IMG/VR virus record: IMGVR_UViG_3300030102_004434
Coordinates: 855 to 29,381 of that record
Direction: 5' to 3' (one strand)
Source: a virus
Length of the DNA: 28,527 nucleotides
In this document: in pieces, positions 8,797-17,052 of the stretch
Numbering within the stretch: the stretch's first letter is position 1
Layout: each line of letters starts with the position of its first letter
Position numbers and translations under genes: made by a program
The notes under the pieces: generated by a model
The model's input: the letters and a program-made list of their open reading frames with translations, nothing else
Database searches by the model: none
Told to the model about the DNA's origin: nothing

Positions 8797-8827
8797 TGAT
8801 ATAGGGCGAGAAATCAGCCCTATATCA
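8797..8827 (+). promoter_or_regulatory. Perfect 11-bp hairpin without a T-run
   Basis: TGATATAGGGC (8797-8807) pairs perfectly with GCCCTATATCA (8817-8827) around the 9-base loop GAGAAATCA. The bases after it, ACTAATTAAAACAA, contain no T-run, so it is not a classic intrinsic terminator. It fills most of the 56-base gap between two structural genes. It could act as an RNA-processing or 3'-end stabilising hairpin, a weak terminator, or a protein-binding site; the sequence does not decide between these. Confidence 0.6.
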
Positions 8828-8846
8828 ACTAATTAAAACAATATAA

Positions 8847-9593
8847 ATGGCTGTAAATATAAACAATGTATACCAAACAGTTCTTGTTATAATAAATAAA
8901 GATAACAGAGGATATATAACACCTGAAGAGTTTAATAGATTAGCTGCACTTGCACAAAATGAAATATTTGAAAGTTATTTTAATAAACAAGTTGCTTATG
9001 AAAGTCAAATTGAAATAAAAACAGATTTTTCAGATCCAGTATTAACAAATTCTGAAAAAATAAATGTATTTTATGCTAATGCAACTCTTTCACAATCAGG
9101 AACTACATTTACTTTTCCAACTGATTTTTATAAATTAGGTGTTGTAAACGTTGATGATGTTGTAGCGGATTTAGTTTCTCATGAGGATTTAAAATTTATA
9201 ACTTTATCTCCTTTAACCTATCCTGTAAAAACACAGCCCGTATATGCATTAGTTGAAGGGGGTGTAAGATTATACCCCTCTTCAATTACATCAGGAGTAA
9301 CTATAGATTATCTTAAAAAACCTTTAAATCCTAAATGGGGCTATGCAATGCCTACAGCTTCTCAGATAGCAAGTGGTGTTCCAAATGAACCTATATATGA
9401 TAGCACAGTTTTTAACCCTGCTACTGATGATTATAATGCTATAGCTAAATCTTATGATTTTAGATTACACCCCTCTGAAGAAAATAATTTAATAATTAAA
9501 ATACTTTCTTATGCAGGTGTTGTAATAAAACAAGCTGATATAGCAGGATTTGCGCAAGGAAAAGATCAACAATTACAAGCAACTGAACAATAA
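8847..9593 (+). CDS. Adaptor/ring-like head-tail connector protein
   Basis: This 248-residue protein begins with a helical block (NKDNRGYITPEEFNRLAALA, then QNEIFESYFNKQ) that I recall from connector-region proteins of Bacteroidota and uncultured marine phages. Beta-rich segments follow (TTFTFPTDFYKLGVVNVDDV, VYALVEGGVRLYPSSITSGV, VTIDYLKKPLNPKWGY). The mix of helices followed by a beta domain, the size, and the location between capsid and nozzle genes fit a subunit of a ring below the portal, comparable in role to T7 gp11 or P22 gp4 or to ring proteins of crAss-like phages. The stop overlaps the next start (TAATG at 9591-9595), so the two connector-like proteins are probably translated in coupled fashion. 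No enzymatic motif is visible. Confidence 0.65.
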   Translation: MAVNINNVYQTVLVIINKDNRGYITPEEFNRLAALAQNEIFESYFNKQVAYESQIEIKTDFSDPVLTNSEKINVFYANATLSQSGTTFTFPTDFYKLGVVNVDDVVADLVSHEDLKFITLSPLTYPVKTQPVYALVEGGVRLYPSSITSGVTIDYLKKPLNPKWGYAMPTASQIASGVPNEPIYDSTVFNPATDDYNAIAKSYDFRLHPSEENNLIIKILSYAGVVIKQADIAGFAQGKDQQLQATEQ

Positions 9594-10516
9594 TGGCAAT
9601 ATCAAGAAAACCTTTAGACGTAGATAATTATTCTGCATTAGATGGCGGAACAGGATTAGCAATACCCGGATATTATAGCCGTGTTAATTTAAATGACATA
9701 ATAAATAACTTTATAGTTGGTTATACAGGTGATGGTAAAGTATTACCTAAAATACAAAGATATGATGTTGCTTTTTGGGCTCAGAGATCAGTTCAAGAAT
9801 TTAGTTATGATATATTTCATTCAGAAAAAGCAATAGAGATTGAATTAAACAGTACATTACAATTATCTTTACCTTCAGATTATGTTAACTATGTAGATAT
9901 CTCATGTGTTGATAATAATGGCGCTTTAAAACCTATACAAAATAATAAAGTTGTAAAGGCTAGTAAAGCTGTTGCGCAAGATAATGAATATAGATATTTG
10001 TATGATCAAGAAGGAAATGTTATTTTTAGAGAAACATCGGAAGGTTTAAAAAGATTTAAAGAAAGTACAGAAGCTTTACCTGAAAGAGATTATGAAAACT
10101 ACTACGATGGTTACTACGAAGATAATGATTTAACTGCATATGGTAGAAGATATGGATTAGATCCACAAAGAGTAAATATAAACGGTACTTATGTATTAGA
10201 TCTTGAAGCAGGTAAAATATATTTTGATTCTTATTTTACACAAGGAGATTTAATAACACTAAGATATATTTCAGATGGTTTAGGAGATAACGGTGATTTT
10301 ACAAACGTATTAGTTCCTAAATTAGCTGAAGATGCTGTATATGCAAATATATTATATAATTTAGCAAAGTTAAGACCAGCTGCCGCAGGCGCTGCTGCAT
10401 TATATAAAAAAGAAGCTGCTGCTAAAATGCGTAATGCAAAAATTAGGCTTTCAAATATGAAACTTAAAGAGATTGGCCAAGTTCTTAAAGGCAAATCTAA
10501 ATGGATTAAACACTAA
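9593..10516 (+). CDS. Second adaptor/tail-tube-A-like connector protein
   Basis: This 307-residue protein has helices and beta-strands in the order expected of a portal adaptor: N-terminal helix NLNDIINNFIVGY, helix RYDVAFWAQRSVQEFSYDIF, beta segment KAIEIELNSTLQLSLPSDYV, an acidic Tyr-rich insertion (residues about 160-185, DYENYYDGYYEDND), another beta hairpin (GTYVLDLEAGKIYFDSYF), and C-terminal helices (AEDAVYANILYNLAKLRPAA) with a basic tail. Podovirus gatekeeper and adaptor proteins (T7 gp11 type) carry a comparable helical bundle with an inserted beta domain, so I assign a head-tail adaptor role. It is coupled to the preceding gene by TAATG and is three bases from the nozzle gene. The exact ring position cannot be told from sequence. 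Confidence 0.65.
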   Translation: MAISRKPLDVDNYSALDGGTGLAIPGYYSRVNLNDIINNFIVGYTGDGKVLPKIQRYDVAFWAQRSVQEFSYDIFHSEKAIEIELNSTLQLSLPSDYVNYVDISCVDNNGALKPIQNNKVVKASKAVAQDNEYRYLYDQEGNVIFRETSEGLKRFKESTEALPERDYENYYDGYYEDNDLTAYGRRYGLDPQRVNINGTYVLDLEAGKIYFDSYFTQGDLITLRYISDGLGDNGDFTNVLVPKLAEDAVYANILYNLAKLRPAAAGAAALYKKEAAAKMRNAKIRLSNMKLKEIGQVLKGKSKWIKH

Positions 10517-10519
10517 AGT

Positions 10520-13500
10520 ATGCCAGAAATTAAAAGGGTATTTAATGCTAGCCGAATGAATCAAGATTTAGATGATCGGCTAGTAGTACCAGGTGAATAT
10601 CGCGAAGCATTAAATATAAATGTAAGCAAGTCAGAGGGCTCTGATATAGGTGCTATAGAAAATCTTAAAGGAAACAAAGAGATTGTAAGTACTGGTATAT
10701 CAAATGCAAAGACTATTGGTGTATTAAGGGATAATGGTAATGAAAAAATATATTATTTTATTACAAATAATGATAGTTACGACCATTCAAATAGTATTGC
10801 TAAACAACATCAAATAATAGAATATGATCAAAGAGCAAATAAATCTATTGTTTTAGTAAATAGTAATGCTTTAAATTTTCATACACAATTTCCTATAACA
10901 GGCGTAAATCTTGTAGATACATTATTATTTTTTACAGACGATAGGAACCCTCCTAGAAAAATAAATGTTGATACTGCAAGAAATGAACCTGGTAAATATA
11001 ATTTAGCATCAGATATAGATAATCTTATATCTGTAGCCAAGTATGCTCCTTTTACTGCAGCAGAAATATTAGCATTATCAAATACTGATGAAACTGGAGC
11101 TGTAATTACTTCAAACTTTTTAGAAAACAAACTTGTAAGATTTTCATATCGTTATCAATTTGATGATGGTGAATATAGTGTATTAGCACCTTTTACGCCT
11201 ATATGTTTTTCAAGATTAGGTAATCCTGATGCTATAAGTACAAGTACTATTGCAGATTTTGGCGAAATTGAAACTTTTGTAAATGCTGTTAAATCTGTAC
11301 AGCTATCTGTACCTATACCAACAGGATATGGAATTACAGGTGTAGAACTTATATATAAAGAAACAGGCTCATCTACATTATATATTGTAGAAGACAAAAC
11401 AGTTACAACAGAATCTTCTATAAACTTTTTTTATAAATCTCAAGATCCTTTTAAAACTTTACCTCCGGATCAACTTACAAGAATATATGATGCGGTTCCT
11501 ATAAAAGCTAAATCACAAGAACTAGCGGGCGGTAGACTTATATATGGTAATTTTTTACAAAATTTTGATATACCAGATATATCTTTTAGTGTTGTAAGAA
11601 CAGGTGAAACTTCTGCTAGGTATTCAACATTAGATACATCAATGTCTGTTAAGTCAAGAAGAACTTATCAAGTTGGTATTGTATTAGCTGATAAATTTGG
11701 TAGACAATCTCCTGTAATATTATCTGCAACAGGTAATGATACTGTATTTATTGATGCTGCATCAGGAGATGTAAATAGCACAAATGTTTTTAACGCTTTA
11801 AGAGTTTCTTTTTCTGCTGCTGCTGTATCTATTTTAAAAAATTTAGGTTGGGCTTATTCTTATAGAATAGTTGTAAAACAAAGAGAACAAGAATATCATA
11901 ATTGGATTTCAATTGTTTCTTCTGCAAATGTAGTAGCTAGATTAGGTGATAGTATAAATAAAATTCCAAGAGATCAAACTGCTGTAATACCGCCAAGCAC
12001 AAGTAATACAATATCACCTTGTGATGTTTCTGTATATCCTAAAATATTAAATGGTGCTAATCAAATAACGTCTAGCTTAACAAAAGTACAATCAATTAAT
12101 AATCCTGCAGGTACGGCTAATGTACCTACTGTAACAGATGCGGGCGCTTCAGTAACATCTGGTGTTTCTGTATATGAAACAGAGCCTGTTGAATCAGATT
12201 TAGATATATTTTTTGAAACATCTACGGGTGGCGAAATAGAAGATTTATCTAATACAGGTGCAACTATTGATGTTAGGTTTTTTAATTGTTATTTATTAAA
12301 TTTTACATCAGGAACGCATATAGAGGTAAATAGATTAAGAGCTGGTTTCAATGAAAAAGCATTTGATGTTGGTGTTAGAGCTTATGTTGTAAAAGAAAAT
12401 TTTGCAGAAGAAAGAAGATTTAATACTCTTATACATTCAAGCGGATTATTTAATTCAAGAACTAATATTAATTTTATAAATCAGTTTAATGAATCTGAAG
12501 GCGGTTTAACTGTTTCTTTAGATCCACAAGATGGCTCGGTACAAAAATTATATGCCGATGATACCCAAATAGTTATATTCCAAGAAGATAAGTTATCTAG
12601 GTCGCCTATTAATAAAGACTTTATATATTCAGCTGAAGGAGGTGCAATACCTGTTACAAGTAATACACAATTTTTAGGAACAATAGCACCATACGCGGGT
12701 GATTTTGGAATATCAAAAGATCCTCAATCGTTTGCTTCATATGGATACGCAAGATATTTTACAGATAAAAACAGAGGTGCTGTATTAAGATTATCTCAAA
12801 ATGGCATTGTTGAAATATCTAATTCAGGTATGGGTGGCTTTTTTAGAGATGCTTTAAAAACATCTACAAGCGTAGTAGGTTCTTATGATGAGTATCATGG
12901 TTTATATAATATTACTATAATTGGTGAAGGTTATCAGGGTAACGATGATACAAATTTAGCAACTGCTTCAGATAATTACTTTACAATTTCATTTGATGAA
13001 AATGCAAAAGGATGGTGTAGTTTTAAATCTTTTAAACAAGAAAATGGTATTAGCTTAAACAATTTATATTATACATTTAGTAATGGTAAATTATTTGAGC
13101 ATAATAGAGAAGACGTAAATAGAAATACATTTTACGGAGTAACAGCAGATTCTTATGTTGAGCCTATATTAAACGATAGTCCTTCGCTTATAAAAACATT
13201 TAATAATATAAGTTATGAAGGAACATCTGGTTGGGAATTAGATTTTCTTGAAACAGATCTTTCTGAAATAGGTGTTGTACCATCACCAATAGATGTATTT
13301 GATATATCTTTACAAATAACAAGAGCAAATTCAACTGTTGGTGCAAATACTTTAATAACAGGGGAAAGAAAAGCAAAAGCAAAACAAGGAGAAACTATTA
13401 CTTGGGCTATATTTGTAGAACCTAAAAATGCAAATTTTAAATTTAATTCTGTAAATGATGTTACATTAACATACTCTGGTTCACAAACTGTTAATATAAC

Positions 13501-14923
13501 TAACCCTACAGCTATTATAGATAACAAATTAGTATTTAACATATCTTATACTGTTGGAGCGTCTAATCAAACTTTAGAATTAGCTGTTGGTGGTACAGGT
13601 GCATCACTTGCATTTACCGTTGCTCTTCTTAGTATTAGTATTGGTGATTCTGTTTCAGATGCAGCAGTTAGTCCTACACTTGTTGAATTAAGCACGGGTG
13701 CTACATCACAAGATATAGTTATAGCTCCTACAAGTACACATTTTATAAATCCTTATGATATTGCTGTAGGGATAAGCGGGTTGACTTCATTTAATGCATC
13801 GTCAATATCTGGAACTGAAACTATACTAGTAAAAGTTGTAAATTATGGAGGTAGTAATAAATATACTTTAAACGGTATAAGGCAAGACAGTATTGCACTT
13901 ACTATAGGTAAAACATATATATTTGATCAAAGTGATAGTAGTAATAGTGGCCATCCTTTAAGGTTAAGTACAACTCCAAACGGTACACACGGGGGTGGTA
14001 CCGAATATATAACAGGTGTTACAACTACAAGCACACAAACTCAGATTGTTGTTAGTAGTTCCACACCTAGCCCATTGTATTATTATTGTAGTAATCATTC
14101 AGGAATGGGTGGTAATATTATAACTACACCTCTTGCATATACAAGGCAAACTAATCAGGTAACATATAATGTTCCAATTACAATGCCTTCTAGTCCTACT
14201 AATGAAAATATGACTTTTTCAGGTAGTGCTACCACTTTATATACACTTACATGGGCAAGCCCTTCAACTGGAACATTAACATTACCCACTGGAACATCAG
14301 TTGGTAATGCTTACACTATAAGTCCTTATGTTGCTGAAAGCCAAAGAACCGCAACATTTCGTGTAAATGTATCAGGTACAACAAAAGTCATGTTACCAAG
14401 CTCTTATGCTGTTACATATAATGTAGTAGACAGTACAATAACAGAAATAACAAGTTTTCCAACAGCGTATACACAAGAATATTATCAAACACAAATTGTA
14501 CTTCCTAAAATATATGAAAATACTACAGCTACCGCAACAATAACAGGTAGCGGTGAAGTTACTGCCGCTATGGGTAGTATAGCTAGTTCACATACTTTTA
14601 GTGCAAGTGGTAATAGTAATTTAGTTATAGGCGATGTAGCTTCCGAAAAAGCAAATATAGCTATAAGGGCAACACCTAATCAAAATTGGATATATTTAGC
14701 AGCAGCAACAACACAAGGAACAGCTGTAACACCAACAACTTCGGCTGTAGTTATAGTTGATCCTGATGATATTAATATATACGGAGGTAATTATCCATTT
14801 ACAATTAATGTTGCTGATAATACAACTGGAAGTTCTAGATCAGGCACTGTAGTAATTGAAAAATATAATACAAGAGTTACAGGTGTAAGTTCACATACAA
14901 TAAATATAACACAAAATGCATAA
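10520..14923 (+). CDS. Large tail nozzle/muzzle protein with C-terminal surface domains
   Basis: This 1467-residue protein fits the tail nozzle role (T7 gp12, crAss-like muzzle). Its start (RVFNASRMNQDLDDRLVVPG, then EYREALNINVSKSEGSDIG) and FFTDDRNPPRKIN near residues 137-149 are hallmarks I recall for beta-propeller-like nozzle proteins. The propeller-like part continues to about residue 930 (LYADDTQIVIFQEDKLSRSP). Beta-sandwich repeats follow. Residues about 1110-1210 form a cupredoxin-like domain with H1145, C1190, H1193 and M1196. Residues about 1290-1330 (ESQRTATFRVNVSG) and 1380-1467 (NTTGSSRSGTVVI ending SHTINITQNA) look like BACON/Ig-like domains. The extra domains probably decorate the tail tip and may bind glycans. 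No separate fibre gene lies in the window, so receptor binding by this protein is a reasonable inference. The gene is coupled to the next by TAATG. Confidence 0.75.
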   Translation: MPEIKRVFNASRMNQDLDDRLVVPGEYREALNINVSKSEGSDIGAIENLKGNKEIVSTGISNAKTIGVLRDNGNEKIYYFITNNDSYDHSNSIAKQHQIIEYDQRANKSIVLVNSNALNFHTQFPITGVNLVDTLLFFTDDRNPPRKINVDTARNEPGKYNLASDIDNLISVAKYAPFTAAEILALSNTDETGAVITSNFLENKLVRFSYRYQFDDGEYSVLAPFTPICFSRLGNPDAISTSTIADFGEIETFVNAVKSVQLSVPIPTGYGITGVELIYKETGSSTLYIVEDKTVTTESSINFFYKSQDPFKTLPPDQLTRIYDAVPIKAKSQELAGGRLIYGNFLQNFDIPDISFSVVRTGETSARYSTLDTSMSVKSRRTYQVGIVLADKFGRQSPVILSATGNDTVFIDAASGDVNSTNVFNALRVSFSAAAVSILKNLGWAYSYRIVVKQREQEYHNWISIVSSANVVARLGDSINKIPRDQTAVIPPSTSNTISPCDVSVYPKILNGANQITSSLTKVQSINNPAGTANVPTVTDAGASVTSGVSVYETEPVESDLDIFFETSTGGEIEDLSNTGATIDVRFFNCYLLNFTSGTHIEVNRLRAGFNEKAFDVGVRAYVVKENFAEERRFNTLIHSSGLFNSRTNINFINQFNESEGGLTVSLDPQDGSVQKLYADDTQIVIFQEDKLSRSPINKDFIYSAEGGAIPVTSNTQFLGTIAPYAGDFGISKDPQSFASYGYARYFTDKNRGAVLRLSQNGIVEISNSGMGGFFRDALKTSTSVVGSYDEYHGLYNITIIGEGYQGNDDTNLATASDNYFTISFDENAKGWCSFKSFKQENGISLNNLYYTFSNGKLFEHNREDVNRNTFYGVTADSYVEPILNDSPSLIKTFNNISYEGTSGWELDFLETDLSEIGVVPSPIDVFDISLQITRANSTVGANTLITGERKAKAKQGETITWAIFVEPKNANFKFNSVNDVTLTYSGSQTVNITNPTAIIDNKLVFNISYTVGASNQTLELAVGGTGASLAFTVALLSISIGDSVSDAAVSPTLVELSTGATSQDIVIAPTSTHFINPYDIAVGISGLTSFNASSISGTETILVKVVNYGGSNKYTLNGIRQDSIALTIGKTYIFDQSDSSNSGHPLRLSTTPNGTHGGGTEYITGVTTTSTQTQIVVSSSTPSPLYYYCSNHSGMGGNIITTPLAYTRQTNQVTYNVPITMPSSPTNENMTFSGSATTLYTLTWASPSTGTLTLPTGTSVGNAYTISPYVAESQRTATFRVNVSGTTKVMLPSSYAVTYNVVDSTITEITSFPTAYTQEYYQTQIVLPKIYENTTATATITGSGEVTAAMGSIASSHTFSASGNSNLVIGDVASEKANIAIRATPNQNWIYLAAATTQGTAVTPTTSAVVIVDPDDINIYGGNYPFTINVADNTTGSSRSGTVVIEKYNTRVTGVSSHTINITQNA

Positions 14924-15162
14924 TGAGTACAATAATAACATTTCCATTTAAGGAAAAGGAAGGTAAATATTTTGCACCAATAGTTTCGCAAGAAACAACA
15001 TATAAGTTACAAAGTGGTTCTGTTGTTGCTGATTCTACCAAACTTGTATCTGGTGTAAAAGGTATTTTTATGAAAGTTAGAATAAAACTACCTGCTGCAA
15101 ATGCTAATGAAAAAGCTGAACTTTTTGCAATAAATTCTGAAGCAGTAAATTCAAGTAATTAA
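14923..15162 (+). CDS. Small protein of unknown function after the nozzle gene
   Basis: This 79-residue protein is not recognised. It looks beta-rich with a compact core: STIITFPFKEKEGKYFAPIV, then a strand TYKLQSGSVV, then VKGIFMKVRIKLPAA and a short polar tail. There is no signal peptide or membrane segment. Its start overlaps the nozzle stop in a TAATG junction, so it should be translated with the nozzle. That points to a small structural partner or tail-tip accessory protein. It is too short and too plain for a firmer call, but the coupling and codon use match its neighbours, so the gene is probably real. Confidence 0.6.
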   Translation: MSTIITFPFKEKEGKYFAPIVSQETTYKLQSGSVVADSTKLVSGVKGIFMKVRIKLPAANANEKAELFAINSEAVNSSN

Positions 15163-15171
15163 ATAAATAAT

Positions 15172-15675
15172 ATGAATCTAATTAAATTAATTAAAAATAA
15201 ATTGCAATTAAAATCTTTTGACGAAAAAGTATCAGATTTTTTAGATAAAGCTTTTTTAAAAGAAAATAACGATAACTTAATACACAATAACGGAAACTTA
15301 GTAAGAGAGGATAGTAAGTTATGCGTTTTTGAACATAACTTTGCAACAGGTATATATTTAAGAAGAATGATTTTAGCACAGGGTGCTTATGTAGTAGGGT
15401 GTATACATAAAAGAGATCATGTTTGGTTTTTATTAGACGGCTATGTAACTGTAGCAACTCAAAATGGTAAACAAGATTATGTTGCTCCTTATGTTGGGTT
15501 TGCAAAAGCAGGCACTCGTAGAATAGTGTATGCTCATGAAAAAACTATATTTCAAAATGTTTTTCAAAATCCTTTTGAATATAGAAATTTAGATAAATTA
15601 GAAGAATATAATTTTTCATTAACAAAAAAAGATTATGATGATTTTATTAGAAGTAGGGATATTAAAAGTTCCTGA
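15172..15675 (+). CDS. Cupin-fold protein in the tail cluster
   Basis: This 167-residue protein has the look of a small single-domain cupin. A central beta-barrel run reads YLRRMILAQGAYVVGCIHKR, then DHVWFLLDGYVTVATQNGKQ and YVAPYVGFAKAGTRRIVYAH. H79 and H83 (H-x3-H) stand where the first cupin motif has its metal ligands, and the second histidine area is YAHEK near residue 122. Known: similar small cupin-like proteins are common in phage tail gene clusters, usually without known enzymatic activity. A helical N-terminus (residues 1-35) and a C-terminal helix (LDKLEEYNFSLTKKDYDDFI) flank the barrel. The end overlaps the next start by 41 bases. It may be a virion or assembly accessory protein; whether it binds metal is unknown. 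Confidence 0.7.
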   Translation: MNLIKLIKNKLQLKSFDEKVSDFLDKAFLKENNDNLIHNNGNLVREDSKLCVFEHNFATGIYLRRMILAQGAYVVGCIHKRDHVWFLLDGYVTVATQNGKQDYVAPYVGFAKAGTRRIVYAHEKTIFQNVFQNPFEYRNLDKLEEYNFSLTKKDYDDFIRSRDIKSS

Positions 15676-17050
15676 ATTAACTTTTGCTACATCAGCATTA
15701 TTAATAGGTGCTGTAGCTGGTGCTGCTGGTGGCCTTATAAAAGGTATTGGCTCTCTTTTTGGAAGAAGAAGAAAAAGAAGGGAAAGAAGAAAAGCAGAAA
15801 AAGCAGCTAAAATGATGGAGAAAAAGGTAATGAACTTTAAGTTTAAAAATGCTTATGAGGGTATGGAAGGTTCAAGTTATAAACCTACTCCTGCAGATGC
15901 TGCAGAAATGGCATCCGCTGCTCAAGTAGGATTACCACAATTAGGTGATCCTAAATCTATGAACGCTATTGGTTATGAAGCGCAAGGATATACTGCTTCT
16001 CAAACAAATGTTGATGGTCTTTTAAGAGGAGAAGATACAGGGCTTAGTAATGAATTTTCTAATTTACAAGTATCTACGGCTGCTGCGGAAATGGCAGCTC
16101 AAGAAGCTGATCAATCATTAGCTGCATCGCAGGATCTTGCTGCACAAGCAGGAACAGGGGCTGGTGGTGCTACAGCACTTGCACAGGCTGCTGCTAAATC
16201 AAAAGCAGGTATTTCAGCAGATATAGATAAGCAAGTAAAACAAAATGAAATGCTTAGAGCTCAAGGTGAAATGCAACTTCAAAGAGAACAATTAGCTCAG
16301 CAAAATTTAGCTTCACAGTTTGATTTAGGCCAACAACAATTTAATGTTGCTGCTAAAAACACTGCAGCTCAATTTAGTGCTAATGCTGCTAATCAAGCAG
16401 CTGCTTTTAAAGCATCAGCTGTAAATAATGCTTCTCGTTTTAATGCACAATCTGCTAATCAATTTGCATTGCAAAGTTTTGGTACAGAAGCTCAAATGAA
16501 TCAGTTTAATGCTGCTCAAGCTAATCAATTTGCAAGGGATGAATTTGGAGCTATGAATAGACTTAATTTAGCCAATGCACAAGCCGAAAATAGAGCAGCT
16601 ATGTTTGCAGCCGATACAGATTTTAAAGCAAGACAAATGGCCGCTGGAGGTGATATGGCAGTACAACAGGCCCAATATAATAGGCTTGCTTCTATATATG
16701 GTATGAAAACACAAGCTATGAATAGAGCTCAAGCTGCAGATGAAAAACAAAGAGGAATGCTTTTAAGCGGGTTATCTCAAGCCGCAACTGGAGCAGGTAA
16801 TGTTGTTGCAGACAATTTACATATGCTTAAGGGTTCTGATAGAAGGCTTAAAAAAGATATTAAATTAATTGGAGCATCTCCTTCAGGACTTAATATTTAT
16901 AGTTTTAAATATAAGGATATTAAGTTTGGTAAAGGGTTATTTCAAGGTGTTATGTCTGATGAAGTACCTCAAAGTGCTGTAATTAAACATTCTGATGGGT
17001 ATGATAGAGTAGATTACTCTAAAATTGATGTTAAATTTAATAAATTATAA
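15635..17050 (+). CDS. Ejection protein 1 (T7 gp14-like) with short S74-like C-terminal segment
   Basis: This 471-residue protein is the first of three large consecutive proteins in the internal-virion-protein position. Residues about 15-42 are a glycine/alanine-rich hydrophobic segment (ALLIGAVAGAAGGLIKGIGS) followed by a very basic patch (GRRRKRRERRKAEKA), which suits membrane insertion during ejection. The middle is Ala/Gln-rich helix, including nine consecutive 11-residue repeats at residues 242-340. The C-terminus from residue 401 (SDRRLKKDIKLIGASPSGLN, then IYSFKYKD and GVMSDEVP) matches the start of the peptidase S74 intramolecular chaperone domain but ends about 70 residues later, so it is a short version. 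ATG 15635 (ATGATG) was chosen because no later in-frame ATG precedes the hydrophobic segment; this gives a 41-base overlap with the cupin gene. T7 gp14 is the position-based analogue. Confidence 0.65.
   Translation: MMILLEVGILKVPELTFATSALLIGAVAGAAGGLIKGIGSLFGRRRKRRERRKAEKAAKMMEKKVMNFKFKNAYEGMEGSSYKPTPADAAEMASAAQVGLPQLGDPKSMNAIGYEAQGYTASQTNVDGLLRGEDTGLSNEFSNLQVSTAAAEMAAQEADQSLAASQDLAAQAGTGAGGATALAQAAAKSKAGISADIDKQVKQNEMLRAQGEMQLQREQLAQQNLASQFDLGQQQFNVAAKNTAAQFSANAANQAAAFKASAVNNASRFNAQSANQFALQSFGTEAQMNQFNAAQANQFARDEFGAMNRLNLANAQAENRAAMFAADTDFKARQMAAGGDMAVQQAQYNRLASIYGMKTQAMNRAQAADEKQRGMLLSGLSQAATGAGNVVADNLHMLKGSDRRLKKDIKLIGASPSGLNIYSFKYKDIKFGKGLFQGVMSDEVPQSAVIKHSDGYDRVDYSKIDVKFNKL
16358..16654 (+). 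repeat. Nine coding 11-residue (33-base) repeats
   Basis: Residues 242-340 of the first ejection protein divide without gaps into nine 11-residue units. Examples are NTAAQFSANAA, NQAAAFKASAV, NNASRFNAQSA, NQFARDEFGAM and NRAAMFAADTD. Most units have Asn first, Phe or another hydrophobic residue at position 6 and Ala at several fixed places. The period is exact although the DNA has diverged, which indicates selection on an 11-residue (three-turn) helical repeat rather than recent duplication. Confidence 0.75.
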
Positions 17051-17052
17051 AC

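Noticed and set aside
13200-13542. Overlapping antisense frames opposite the nozzle gene.
   Set aside because: They lie on the opposite strand of a strong long coding frame, with no leader, partner gene or recognisable motif.
15191-15505. A 104-residue antisense frame opposite the cupin gene.
   Set aside because: It is a low-complexity Leu/Tyr-rich shadow; the plus-strand frame has clear cupin-like features.
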